Of a stretch of 64,000 nucleotides of DNA, positions 1 through 11,484 are shown one piece after another (the stretch's first letter is position 1; every line of letters begins with the position of its first letter). Below the pieces are notes generated by a model. That model had not been told where the DNA came from. It worked only from the letters and a program-made list of their open reading frames with translations, and ran no database searches. The stretch is from Lantana camara (taxonomy: Eukaryota; Streptophyta; Magnoliopsida; Lamiales; Verbenaceae), in assembly GCA_037501455.1 (NCBI GenBank), contig CM074863.1, forward strand, positions 12,210,001 through 12,274,000. Reading direction: 5' to 3'. A program made the position numbers and the translations under genes.

Positions 1-748
1 GCGAGAAATATGAACTTCATATCTCAACTTTCTTTAATCAAATGATTGAAAATTAGAGAGAAGAAGGGAACTCTTCTAAAGAAAAGTGAGTTATTTGTCG
101 GTGCTCAATTTTGTGCTTACTAATTGCGTATTAAATTTTCATTAATTATTTTTTTGAGTTATTTATCTTATTTCATTTTAAGTTTTTTACGAATGATTTG
201 AAATTTTGGGGTTTTTTCAGTTCTGCATATTAATTTTTCCAATATGAACTTCTTTTGTTCTAATCTTTTTTGTTTATGATTTTTGTAGTATAATTGGGTA
301 TTTTTCATATTATTTTTCGATTTGTTATTCGATTTTATGTTTTCTTTCCAATTTCTGGGTTATATCTTTTTTATTTCATACTAACTTTTTCATGAAATGT
401 TTGGAATTTTGAAATTTTTCTATTTCGATCTACATATTAAAGTTTCTAATGTTTGGAATTTTTACTTTAATCTTTTTTATTTGTGATTTTTGTAATATAA
501 CTAAGTGTTTTTCACGTTATTTTTTGATTTTTTTTCACGTCAATTTTCAATTTGCTATTGAGTTTTATGTTTTTCTTTCCACATTTTAGTTATGTATTTT
601 ATTTCATTTTAAATTTTTAATGAATCGTTTGGAATTTTGTTGTTTTTCTATTTCTATATATTAAAGTTTCTATCTCAAAATCGGAAGAGTGCAAGGATAT
701 CTTTGCAGGCAGCTGAAGATCCGACATTTTTGTTATTTGAGAATCGAA

Positions 749-801
<53 letters not shown>

Positions 802-2171
802 CTTAGAATTTTTCATCACGTTATTTATCAATTATTTATTAGGTTTTATGTTTTTCTTTCCAAATTTTGGGTTATGTATCTTATTTTATTTGAAGTTTTC
901 ATGAACATATTTAAAATTTTGGAGTTTTTTCATTTCTACATGGTAAAGTTTTTAATATTATTTGACAAATTAAATCTTATATATATTTTTCGCATTTTTT
1001 TTATTTCTTTTGCTTTAACATTTTTTTATTTAAGATTTTTATAGTATAACTAAGTGTTTTTCACGTTATTAATTATCCATTTGCAATTAGGTTTTATCTT
1101 TTTTTATAATTTTTTTTTTTTTTTGCTTAATCTTTGTTTCTTTCTTTATTTTTGCTTAATTTTTGTTTCTTCCATTATTAAGTAAGTTTCTCATACTTTC
1201 TATATTTTCTTTTATTCAATTCAAATTGAGTATATTAAAGCAATAAAATTTTATTTTAGCAGTAATTTATTTATTATTTATAAAAAATATTTTTTTGGGT
1301 GGAATTTACAAAAAATATATATGACATGGATTATATTTTCTTCTATATGATTTAGTTATTTTAAAATTGTTTTAATGTATAAAATTCATATTTAATATTA
1401 TAAGTTATATTATATATTAATACCATGGATTTAATTCAAATTCAAGAACCAATTGTAAGAAGGTCTTTTATGAACCAAATGGTAAGACTTTTTCCTTCCA
1501 TATCCATGATGTATTTTTCTTGCAATTTATGGTATTTATTTGTATACTAAATTTTAATTTTTTTCCTCTGTTTTGAGGTTTTGTTCAAGTTCCAGCAATG
1601 AGAAGGTAATTTTATACATATTTTCGTTGAATGATAAAATATGTATTATTTATATATATTTTTGAAATTATAATTTTTTTCTCCATATCTTTAATAGAGA
1701 AATATTTTCTTTTGAAATTTTGTTCAAGTACCGTTTGTGAAAAGGTAATTTTATACATTGATTTGTTCAATGATAATTATGTATTTATTGTTATTAGCAT
1801 ATTACCCATGTGATCTTTATTTTTTGTCTCAAAATATTTATTATCATATTCGGTATTTATAATTTCATTACATTTTTATTTCAATTGTTTCATTGATTAA
1901 TTTATAGCTTATTAAGGATTTTATTATATTTACTGTTTCTTCAATCTAAATAATTTACTTAAACATTAACTACATTATGTTTGTGTTAGTCATTTTTGTG
2001 TTATTTTGTATGTTTGATTTATATGTGTAATAATTAATTGACTAGAATTATATATTTTTATCTTTGTTATTAAATTTCGTGTAGTAAACTAATACATTTA
2101 TATATTTATAGCTAATATTATAAATAAGATACTCTATATTATTACCGTGCATAGCACGGGGCATACACTAG
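1..2171 (+). mobile_element. Helitron, 3' part (copy 1)
   Basis: This is the same Helitron as at 32732-35582, entered part-way by the window. The 3' hairpin is at 2145-2159 and CTAG ends at 2171, with T at 2172. The first about 676 bases of the element lie upstream of the window. Confidence 0.75.
155..1105. repeat. Degenerate ~230-bp tandem units inside Helitron
   Basis: Four units begin near 155, 361, 589 and 871. Each has a GTTTTATGTTTTTCTTTCCA-like core and a CTAAGTGTTTTTCACGTTAT-like or related core. The third unit is interrupted by a less AT-rich stretch (about 672-745) and by an (AT)n array at 752-799. Small open frames here are products of this low-complexity sequence and are not genes. 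The copy-2 equivalent is 33562-34514, whose AT array is one unit longer. Confidence 0.7.
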
Positions 2172-2193
2172 TATATAGATATACGATAATTAT

Positions 2194-2299
2194 GACAATA
2201 GGGGTTGATCAAGTGGTCTGAGGGTTCTTACTTGAAGGCAAGGTCCCGGGTTCGAATCCCTTTGGCCACATGGGGTGTGTGTTATAAAAAAAAAAAAAA
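2194..2299 (+). mobile_element. tRNA-derived SINE (copy 1)
   Basis: A 106-bp element has a polymerase III A box (TGATCAAGTGG, 2206-2216), a perfect B box (GGTTCGAATCC, 2249-2259) and a 3' A-run. It is flanked by exact 16-bp target duplications GATATACGATAATTAT at 2178-2193 and 2300-2315. This is the hallmark of LINE-mobilised SINEs. It lacks a foldable tRNA acceptor/anticodon structure, so it is not a tRNA gene. It lies a few bases past the Helitron 3' end. Confidence 0.85.
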
Positions 2300-2348
2300 G
2301 ATATACGATAATTATTTAATTAGTAATAAAATAATAATTAACTGGTTA

Positions 2349-2790
2349 ATTAATTATTAATCTTTCTTCTGATCTTCTCCTAATTCCTCTCTCGTTACCA
2401 ATATTCTACAAGCATTCCGGCACCACTTCACCACCTCCAACAACCCCACTACCCTAGTCTTGCCTCCGGTTTCAATAATCTTAGATCCTTCGACTCCTTC
2501 AACAAAATTACTGATTGAATTGAAGATATGTATAAAATATATACAAACATTCAATTTTCAAATTTTAAAAAATAATAATAAATAAAAATGACCAGAAAAA
2601 AAAAGTAGAGTATGCAGATCTAGATCTAGATAATCCACCAATGCTGTGAGACGAATCTTTTGTTGGAGTCGGCAACATTGTTGCGGCTATAGGGGCGTTA
2701 GTACTATGAGCAAGAAGATGAGCAATGCTTCTATTTTCCTTCTTCTGCCTGTTTTGTTTAATTTTCATTTCTTCTATCAAAAAACATGAA
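2349..2790 (-). other. Coding-looking fragments inside MULE-like element
   Basis: This stretch is less AT-rich than its surroundings. It contains two minus-strand frames (2357-2554 and 2565-2780), one with a plausible coding feel around VVGLLEVVKWCRNACRILV. I do not recognise the parent gene. Position inside a TIR element suggests captured host sequence (a Pack-MULE-like cargo). The copy-2 equivalent is 35760-36201. A chance open frame cannot be excluded. Confidence 0.3.
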
Positions 2791-3298
2791 AGAAATTTTC
2801 CTTCTAATTCGGTGAAGATGAGTATTAAGTATTAACTATTAAGAGAGTGTTTTTGTTCTTGCTTTTATTATTATTTTTTTCTTGTTTCTTCATTTGTTTT
2901 TCTTGCTGCTTCTGGTCTTGTTTTTCATCAATTTTTTATTTGTTCCTATGGATTTCTTTTCTTTTTGATTTTTAAAATGTTAATATGCATATTTAAATTG
3001 AAATTAGATAAATATTTTTCTTTTTTAAATTAAATATTATTATTTTTAAAAATTCCATCTCATTATTTGAGTGGATTATATTTTTCTTAGGTGGCTAAGC
3101 ATGTCATTGAGAAAAAATAAAGTATGGGTACATGTGGAGTATGCATGTGGAATTCCGGTGTACACGTCAGCTTTCCAGTAAGAATTGTCCTAAAATTACA
3201 AATTTTTTTGATTTACGAGCATATTTTGTCGTCGGAAAAAAATAGTGGCCTAAGAATGCAAATTAGGGGTAATTGGTATCCCATTTTTCATTTTTCCC

Positions 3299-4191
3299 AT
3301 TCTATCCTTAACATACACAAGAATTATTTTTTATTTTGGTGAAAATATTCGAAAGTTATCAGCAAAGCTGCAAAAAGCTATTAGATTGTTCGGATATGGA
3401 GTCTTTGGGGTGAATTTTCGTAAGGTGATTGTGTCAAACGTTCCTAATTTTAGGGTTTCACATGAGATTTGCCTCTTTTAAAAGCGTAATTGATGGACAA
3501 TACCATGTGGTATTTTAGTACTAAATATTCAGGAAATTTACTCCTGACGACCAAAGAAAATTATCAATATTTTTTTAAAAAAAATCATAGTTTTGATAAA
3601 CATAATAGGGTTCTATAACTCAAGTATATATGCATGGGACTACATATATAGTTGATTTATTTATGCATGGCATTGGCATGCAAGAGATCAGGTGCCTTGA
3701 TTCTGATTGTCTATATGACAAAAAGGAAGCCGAACAAATCAAAAGCTCAGATATAAGCTGTCTGTTATGTAAGATGGAAACAATTATGAGGAATCAGCTT
3801 ATATAGCTAATAGGAAGAGAAAAAGTGAGGGGAATTAATTGAAATCGAAATCTTAGACATTGAAAAATTACTTTTAGATAAAAATGCAAATTTGGTCATA
3901 TAAATTTTTTTAATTTTGGTAATTTTGTCTTGTTGAGATCCTATTTTACAATTAAGTCCTATAAATTATAAAATTTTATAATGTTGGTCCGGTTCCAATC
4001 AGAAAATTAATTTGTCGCTGAAAATATATATGTGGTAGCCACATCAATAATATAAATTGGGAAAAATGTAGACTCAATAAATTTGAGAAAATGCTTGTTG
4101 AAAAAAAAAAAAAAAATTGGTCCTATAAATTTTTCATTTTGCAAATTTAATTCTGTTCGTATAACATTTGTATAAGTTTTTAGAGACACCT
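3299..4191. other. Intergenic, AT-rich
   Basis: This is sequence between two MULE-like elements. I see no gene, only short A/T runs and weak open frames. The copy-2 equivalent is 36710-37602. Confidence 0.6.
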
Positions 4192-4836
4192 TTCTCTATA
4201 GGGGATGTCTAACAAAAGTTCAATTTGTACTGACCTTACATGAGGTCGGTCTGTACTAGATTGTACTATAATATTTTTTTTATAAATTTTAAATATTGTG
4301 CAATTTTAAATTATATATATATATGCAATCACTCAACTTCTCTTTGATATTTTATTTTAAAAAAATTACATATATTTTTAATGGACATTTTTAATAAATT
4401 TAGTAAGTTTTTTAACATAAAAAATTATTTTGTTTAATTTGAGTAAATGTAAGCTATAATACGACATCCATTTTAAATATTTTTTTATTATTCTTTGTAT
4501 TTTTTAAATATTTTTTATTTCATTTTTCAAATACACTACAAATACACATATATGTTAAAAAAGTAGATAAATAAAGTTAAAATAGAATAATAATTAATAG
4601 TTTTATTTTAAAATAATAATAAAATATTTTTTTCACACCCACCTTATGTGCATAATATACTAAAATAATTAATAATCAATTTTTATTTTATTATTTATAT
4701 ATTTTCATATAATGATTTTTGTATGAAAACAGATATTAAATTATTTATACAACATTTGATAATTTTGTGTATCTTATTTCATTTAAAATATATAATTATT
4801 TTTTAATCATTTCAATTGTATACTTTTGAAATCAAA

Positions 4837-5310
4837 TTCATCTAAATTTTTTCTCTCTTAAATTCCGTCTTTTTACAACCCGTTCGTTTATTTTTTTTAT
4901 TTTTAATTAATTTTTTTCTCTCTCTTAAATCAATTTTCTCTCTCTCAAATCTTGTTCATCTAAATTTTTTCTCTCTTAAATTTCGTCCTTTTAGAACATG
5001 TTCGTTTATTATTATTATTTTTTAATTAATTTTTTTCTCTCTCTCAAATCTTGTTCATCTAAATTTTTTCTCTCTTAAATCACGTTCGTTTTTTTTTTAT
5101 TTAATTAGTTTTTTTCTCTCTCTTAGATCAATTTTTTCTCTCTCAAATCTTGTTCATCTAAATTTATTCTCGCTTAAATCCCATCTTTTTAGAACACGTT
5201 CATTCATTTTTTTTATTTTTAATTAATTTTTTTCTCTCTCTTAAATCAATTTTTTCTCTCTCAAATCTTGTTTATCTAATTTTTTCTCACTCTTAAATTT
5301 CTTCTTTATT
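4837..5310. repeat. TC-rich minisatellite, ~100-118-bp units
   Basis: About four and a third units start with TTCATCTAAATTTTTTCTCT and end with CTCTCTCAAATCTTG. The middle of each unit carries a CGTTCGTTTATT-like segment. Unit starts are near 4837, 4950, 5053, 5153 and 5270. The copy-2 equivalent is 38248-38722, with one extra T in a run. Confidence 0.75.
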
Positions 5311-5379
5311 TCATTAAAAAAATTTCATCTTTAACGTTTATTTATTTTCTTTATTTTAAATTAAAATTTTCTCACTTTA

Positions 5380-6280
5380 TCAGTTTTCTTTTTCCCTTCG
5401 CAAACCCAACTTCCAAAGAAAACGACTTCCTCTTTTTCTACTGAAGTGCTCGACTATTTCCGGTATTCCTCTTCTTCATCGGCCTGCTCTTCCTTTGTTG
5501 CACCAGCCTATCAGCGGTAGAGAAATCCTTGGCGGGAGGCATTGAGACCACTCTCCACCACAACCCCATTCTTTCGCCTAACTGAAGTTGGACAACTTCA
5601 ACTGTTGCAATTCTTGCTCGACGGGCTGCATTAATTCCGACAATAATGATATCCATGTCTTTTTCCTTCCGTATTTTGCTTTACAAGTCTCCTTTCTCTA
5701 ATTTTTGTGAATTTTGTTTTTGTTTTTTTTGTTTTTTTTTTTTGTGAATTATGTAGTTAGAGTTATGCTTTGATATGATCGGAAATGCCAAATAAGGTGC
5801 AGTCCAGTTATTTAGCCTAATTTTCTCTAAATTTGTTCGGTTTTATTGTGAATCAATTTTATCATGATGGTGTATCTTGGCTGAAAACAATTATTTCTAA
5901 GGCCTTTGAAGTGTGAATAGGGGTTATTACTCTGATAATGGATAGCATAAGTCCACTCAATCAATTTGTTTTGTTTCTCAATTTGTATTTGATCTTGTTG
6001 GATTTGAAAGTGAAATTCGATATTCTGCCCACACGATCAATACCCGCTCGAAGATTTGCTTTCAACCCGCAATATCCCTTTGGTTTGTGAGTACTTTTTT
6101 CCTGTAATTGTTGACATCTTTCGGTTGTTTTCTGCTTTCTGTCCATTGGTTTGCACACTATCAAGAGAAATATATGTACTTTGAGTGTTCTTTTGGAATT
6201 TGTCAGTTTCAAATTATTACGTTTACGTTTCACATTAACGGAATTTGACTGAAATTGAACTCTTCTCAAACTCAAATTCA
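5380..6280. other. Unassigned coding-looking patches in 5.9-kb MULE
   Basis: Two less AT-rich patches stand out at about 5395-5660 and 5940-6270. The plus strand of the first, read without a start codon, gives a hydrophobic stretch (core VFLFFIGLLFLCCTSLSA) like a signal peptide. Minus-strand frames of 72 and 106 codons also exist. I recognise no family. They may be captured gene pieces. The copy-2 equivalent is about 38792-39693. Confidence 0.25.
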
Positions 6281-8130
6281 AAAAAAAAAAAAAAAAGAAT
6301 ATGTCAATGTTTTAATATTATTACAATTAACACCCACAATCAATATCTTAATCATAACACGATTTTTTAGTTGGAAAATGATAAAAACAAAGTCATATTT
6401 GATTGAAAATAAAAGACATTAAATCTTCAATTATAATAGTTGCATATTTAATTTCATTTGACAAAAATAAAAATTATTAAACTACGTTGGAATAAAATAG
6501 ATATTTACATATATTTACTCAGAATCCTTAAAATTATCCAATTTAAATATCATATTAATTGGCTTATATATATCCGCTAGTTATGCTTTAATATGTCACA
6601 TACAACATTATTATATATTTAGTGTAAATTTAAAACAACATCGAATTAAAATTATATTTATTTATTCATTTTTATTCCTGCTTTAAAGAGTTAAGTATAT
6701 ATATAATAGGTACATTTATGTATTTAGTATGAGATACTCAATAAAAGTTATAATATTTTAATATTTTATATACTAAATTTCAAATTCTTAATTATAATGG
6801 TTGCAAATTTAATACATAGTTTAAAAAAAATAAATTATTGAATTAAGTTAAAATAAAATAGATATTTACATATAATAATTCAAAAACCATAAAATTATCC
6901 ACCTAAATATAATCTTTGAGTTACATGAGTAATTTAGTTATGCTCTATTTTGCTATTATAAAGTTATTATATATTTGATTTAAATTTTAAGAGAAATTAA
7001 AATGGAAGTTAGGTTTATTTATTTATTCATTTTGATCGTGCTAAAATTGGGTCGAGCTGAGTGTCCTTCTTAATCCAGCTTGTCAAGAATTTATAACGTG
7101 AGTTCTCTTGACCTGCAAACACTTAACACTTAACAGGTAAGATAATTGGGGTTTTAGCTTGCGAAGACCCTCCGACGCTTAAGTTAGTATTGGATTCTTA
7201 GAGAGAAAATTTAATGAATTCGAATGCTTTAAATGCGTTTATCAAATATTGTTCATTCGGATTATTTAACATACAAAGCATCAATATAATTGTGGCTGGT
7301 ATATATATATATATATATATATAGCTGTGACAAATTTAATATATAGGTAGAACACATTTAAATTAATTTGAATTACTAAACTAACTAGAATGAAATGAAT
7401 ATAATAATTTAAAAACCTTAAAATTGTTCTAACATGGATAATAATTTTTTTTTCTATATCTTAAATACCCTTTTTATTTTGACTTGTTTTTCATTAAATA
7501 AACTAGTGTTCCACAAATTATTATTGGAAAATCATGTGCATTGAATATTTCATATATATTTTTCTTTTGGAATGGTAAGAACTTAAATGAATGATATTCA
7601 AATTGATAATTTCTTTTTCAGCTAAAAATGATAATGTACAATACTGTTTTGCTCTATTATACTATATATACATGATTTTTGGGTAGTGTATTAATAATTT
7701 TAAAAGAGTTTCATATTATTATTATTATTAAAATGAACGTATATTTTGTAGTTTTCTAATCGTTATATAATGCCATTTATTTCATATATATATATATATA
7801 TATAATGTTATTTATATTATTTTGCGTTATTAAAACTACATCATTTATTTATTAAACTATATTTGAACTAGAAATATTATGTCTTTCAAATAATAATAGT
7901 GACGTATATAACTAATATGACTCACTGTTTAAATTATCACCATACTATCTTTTTTCAGCGCTCGAACCTAACCCCCTAATATACAAAATTTGAGTGATTA
8001 AACCTTGACATCTGATCAAACATCATCACTCGAGTATTGTACATTAGTCATCCTTATTTATTGAAGTCAAAATTATTTTTCTCTTGTTTCGTATTTAATT
8101 TCTCTTTAGTTTTGTTTTCGTGCTTAATAG

Positions 8131-8939
8131 TGATGGGTTCAGAATGTGAAGGTCCGAATCCGATCACTTTACGATTTGTAATTGTGGAGGAAACCACCGG
8201 AGATTCGCCGGAAATGAGAAAGGGGGTTCTACCTGTTGGGACAAGCACAAGAAAAGTCAGAAGGCCAAGCTGGGGGAACTGGGGGTGATACCCAGTTTGG
8301 CTCTCCGACGCTCAAGTCAGTTCAAGGTATGAAGAAATGTAAGTTCAGTCTCAGTTTCAGAGATGAAGATTGCTTACCAGTGTAGAAGATGACTTTAGCT
8401 ATTTATAGTTGAGGGTCAGGGCCCTTTTGGTCATTTGCCTCAAGTGGTCCTGGCCGAATGTTGCCCTAACACGTGGCGCCATGAGAGAGAAACCTAGGAG
8501 GAATCTTCTGCAAAAGCGGCCCAAAGTTGGTGCTGGCAACAGTGGCAGGTGCGCGGGCATGTACGTTGTGTCAGAGAGCCATTTGGGTGGTTGGTAACGA
8601 GGGCTTAAGAGCGCGCTCGTGACAACCTGGAGTATTGGAAGCCAAAATATCCGCTGGGGGGAATGAAGGCTTCATTTCAAGTGACGAGCCAAAGGGGAGG
8701 CCACTCTGAGGGAGTGTGACGCTCGAAGAGGGCTCCCTTGGCACGAGGGCGTGCCAACCATACAGTATGAAGGACGCTCGTGAGAGTGACAGCGCTCGTT
8801 GGGCTTAACTCCTGAAGAAGGATTGCGCTTGTTGGGTTAGCGCTCGTGCACTGATGGGTGCAACCTTGGGGAGACAGATGTCATCATCTCGGTGATGCCA
8901 CGTGTTCCAACGTGGGACGATCGTATTTTGACCCCATCA
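8131..8939 (+). mobile_element. Solo LTR of a retrotransposon (copy 1)
   Basis: An 809-bp block begins TGATGGG and ends CCCATCA, the inverted TG..CA of LTRs. It is flanked by exact 5-bp duplications AATAG at 8126-8130 and 8940-8944. A TATA-like CTATTTATAG lies at 8399-8408. The block is clearly richer in GC than its surroundings and contains the phrase CTCCGACGCTCAAGTCAG, which I associate with plant LTRs. No internal gag-pol is next to it, so it is the product of LTR-LTR recombination. The short frames inside (8037-8288, 8409-8597) are not genes. Confidence 0.85.
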
Positions 8940-9040
8940 AATAGTGTAATGTCTTACTAAATTATTATCTGGTCTATCGATTAGAGAGCAATACGAAGTG
9001 GTACTTGATTTTTCTTCCTTGTTGATTCGATACTTATAAT

Positions 9041-9048
9041 GTTGCACG
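9041..9048. other. Empty insertion site of the hAT element
   Basis: Copy 1 keeps a single GTTGCACG where copy 2 has the hAT element between two copies of it. This shows that the difference is an insertion into copy 2 and not a loss from copy 1. Confidence 0.9.
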
Positions 9049-10114
9049 TACATTTTAGTGTACACTTGCACAATTAGATATTTTAAATATTTATATAACT
9101 CAAGGTTCTTTTCAAATTTCAAACCTACCTAGGCTTGTAAAGCCCAAAAGAGGTGTAACGAAAACTTGAGGTCTCGCCAGCCAGAACCGAAGGTTGTCTT
9201 GTGATTAAAAACAAAACAATATTTATTAAATAATATTTAATTTAGAAACATTATATCTCTCAAATAATAACAATGAATTAATTAATATGATTCACTTTTT
9301 AAATTTACATGATCCTGTATTTTTTCATCGAGACAATTAAAAGATTATATGTATATTGATCAGTTTAAAATTAAAATAAATTATCATATACGATGTACAC
9401 TTATTCGATGGTAAAATCTAATAAAAATTTAATTTTTTTTTTGGTAAATAAATTGATTGTATTAATAAAAATAAAGATTAATTTCATAAATTTAATCCAG
9501 TCAATCTTATTTAACTCTATACTAAACTTAATAATTATCTATATTTGTTTAATTACTAAAGCTACAAAATTGTATTTTAAATTTATAAAAAAATACGATT
9601 CATTAGAAATTTAGTATTTAATTACATGATAATAAATTCACAAACAACATGATTTGCATACGCAAATTTAATTAATTTTTAATATTAAAATATATAGAAT
9701 TTTAAAATAAAAAATATTTTCTTAGTTGGAGAAAAAGTAGGAGCTTAAACATTGAGAAAAATGATTATTGATTTTAGGATATTTTTTTTTTATAAGTTGT
9801 ACTAGATAAAGTAGGTGAATTATAATGATTATTCATTGAAAAATAAATATATTAAATTAAACTTGGTAGTAAAAGGAAAAGTAGGAGTTTCAACATAATT
9901 TTTGATTTAAAAATATTTATTTTTAAAATAAATTAAGCAATTTGATAGTTAGAGAAAAAGTAGGAGTAATTTAATAGTTAGAGAAAAAGTAGGAGTTTCA
10001 ACGTGATTTGTAGTTTAAGAATATGTATTTTTAAATAAATAAAATTAGTACAAAGCAGTACAAACCTACCTAACATAAGGTCAGTACAAAGCCAACCTCA
10101 CAATAGACAACCCC

Positions 10115-11484
10115 TTCTCTATAATCAGAAGATACTCTTAAAATGTAATTTACTATGAATGTGTATACAACAATACAGAATATAACCAAGTAGAGTAGTT
10201 TCATATATGAAAATTTGATTTAATAAAATGAAAAGTACATATGCGGATACATATTTACGGAAAAAGAAACTGCTATTCAGATACAGCAACTTAACACGAG
10301 AAGAGTTTCCAGACGTTTCTGCTGATCGGCATCCAAGTAACTTTAGTTATTCGGTTCACACCATTCTTCCTTAGTTGGTGTCAGCATTACAATATTTGCC
10401 ATGTCAGCAAGATTTGCTGAAAACTGAAAAGAGGAAATAAGGCATGTATTCAGTTAGCACTCCATCAGAGCGTTTCGAATTTAAAATTCTGATAAGTACA
10501 TAATTTTTAGGCAGGAAAAATTGATTACTCCTAATGCATGAGACGAGAAAAACATTTGCAGCTCAAGATAATGAAACATTACAGAGATTTTCGATATGAA
10601 ATATTTATAGCTGTTGGCCTAGGGGCAAAATCGAATCTTGATGGTTTCAGCATTTTCCATTATTAAGGGAATTTAGGGAATGTTATGTTCGTGAAGTATT
10701 CAATTTCGGGGGAGCTAAGTATAATTATTAAAACTTGAGAGGGGGGATGGGATTCAGTAATTTTGACATCTCAAAGGCCGTCTAGGTGTAATTAAACTAG
10801 ATCAGTATTCTTTTAGGGTTGGATTAGTACCATATGTACATCAGGAGCGGCAGCAGCAGTGTTGTCGAGCTTACGTAAGGCCGGAATGTTCATTTGGAGA
10901 TCGGTTCTCTGTCTCGTCACCATAATCTGGAAAAGAATTGGAAGTTTGTTAGCATAATGTACATTGTATAAATCATAACATCACGAATGAAAAGGCCAGG
11001 TGAGAAATATAACAGGCTCTTCAGATTTGGTTTCGGTACTGAAGTTTGAATTTGTTAGCAACTTTTGTCAGCAACTTTTGTCAGCAAGTTGGCAAATTGC
11101 AAAAACTATTGTCCATGTCATGTCAGTGAACTTCTTACATCCTTTTTTACCTTCTCTCTCTTTCTCATTGGAATATTTGTACTTTGTAACTGAAAGAACC
11201 ATTTAAATTATTTTGTCGAGATCATCAAAGTTAGCAACTTTACCAATTTTTTGTTCATAATCAGGCAAGAAAAAAATGAACAATCCTGCACAAGGTTGAA
11301 CTAAAAAATTATGACAGCAATGGAAAAATAATCCAACATCCTATTAAATGCAAATCGGAAATGGAAAATGGAGGGCTAATTATGATATGGTGATTTATAT
11401 GCATATAGAACAGCAATTTCATCAGCTCCGCTCCACTCTGCGGAGGATTATGATCCGATCAATTAAATTTGGATGCAGCTAAAA
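10115..11484. other. Region downstream of NLR with exon-like fragments
   Basis: Two minus-strand patches look like spliced exons. At 10832-10926 a CAG acceptor precedes a frame containing RQRTDLQMNIPALRKLD, reminiscent of the PRONE domain of RopGEF proteins, and a GT donor follows. At 10342-10430 a second acceptor leads to a frame with ANLADMANIVMLTP that ends in a stop. They join in phase, but I see no upstream exons of such a gene. They may be remnants, or alternative 3' exons of the NLR transcript, whose last codons contain a good donor (GAAG/GTATAC at about 11522). The remainder shows no gene. The copy-2 equivalent is 44357-45726. Confidence 0.35.

Larger units (their letters stand above)
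1..3298. mobile_element. MULE-like TIR element, right part only (copy 1)
   Basis: This is the copy-1 version of the element at 32217-36709. Its left end lies before base 1. The right terminal inverted repeat is at about 3127-3298 and is followed by ATTCTATCC (3299-3307), the presumed target duplication. The 3' part of a Helitron (to 2171) and the SINE (2194-2299) are nested in it. Confidence 0.65.
4201..10114. mobile_element. MULE-like TIR element, 5.9 kb (copy 1)
   Basis: The left terminus GGGGATGTCTAACAAAAG (4201) and the reverse complement of the right terminus, GGGGTTGTCTATTGTGAG (ending 10114), continue as inverted repeats over about 75-95 bp. They share the core TTTGTACTGACCTTA. Exact 9-bp target duplications TTCTCTATA lie at 4192-4200 and 10115-10123. 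No transposase is encoded. Contents are a TC-rich minisatellite, two coding-looking patches (5380-5660, 5940-6280), several AT microsatellites, a possible old LTR remnant near 7168 and a solo LTR (8131-8939). The clean target duplication makes the boundaries reliable. Confidence 0.8.

Noticed and set aside
637..1044. 135-codon frame in AT-rich DNA
   Set aside because: It is made of microsatellite and T-rich Helitron repeats. The equivalent frame in copy 2 changes length with the AT array.
2194..2299. Functional tRNA gene
   Set aside because: A and B boxes are present, but there is no acceptor stem or anticodon arm. The A-tail and 16-bp target duplications identify a SINE.
4837..5310. CRISPR-like array
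   Set aside because: The units are contiguous, degenerate and low-complexity with no unique spacers, and this is plant nuclear DNA.
7040..7200. Second LTR remnant
   Set aside because: Only the phrase CTCCGACGCTTAAGTTAG recalls the solo LTR. No ends could be defined.
7957..8040. Second SINE on the minus strand
   Set aside because: A B-box-like GGTTCGAGCGC is present, but there is no clear A box spacing, tail or duplication.
8037..8597. Short frames in the GC-richer block
   Set aside because: They fall in or across the edge of the solo LTR and have no family signature.
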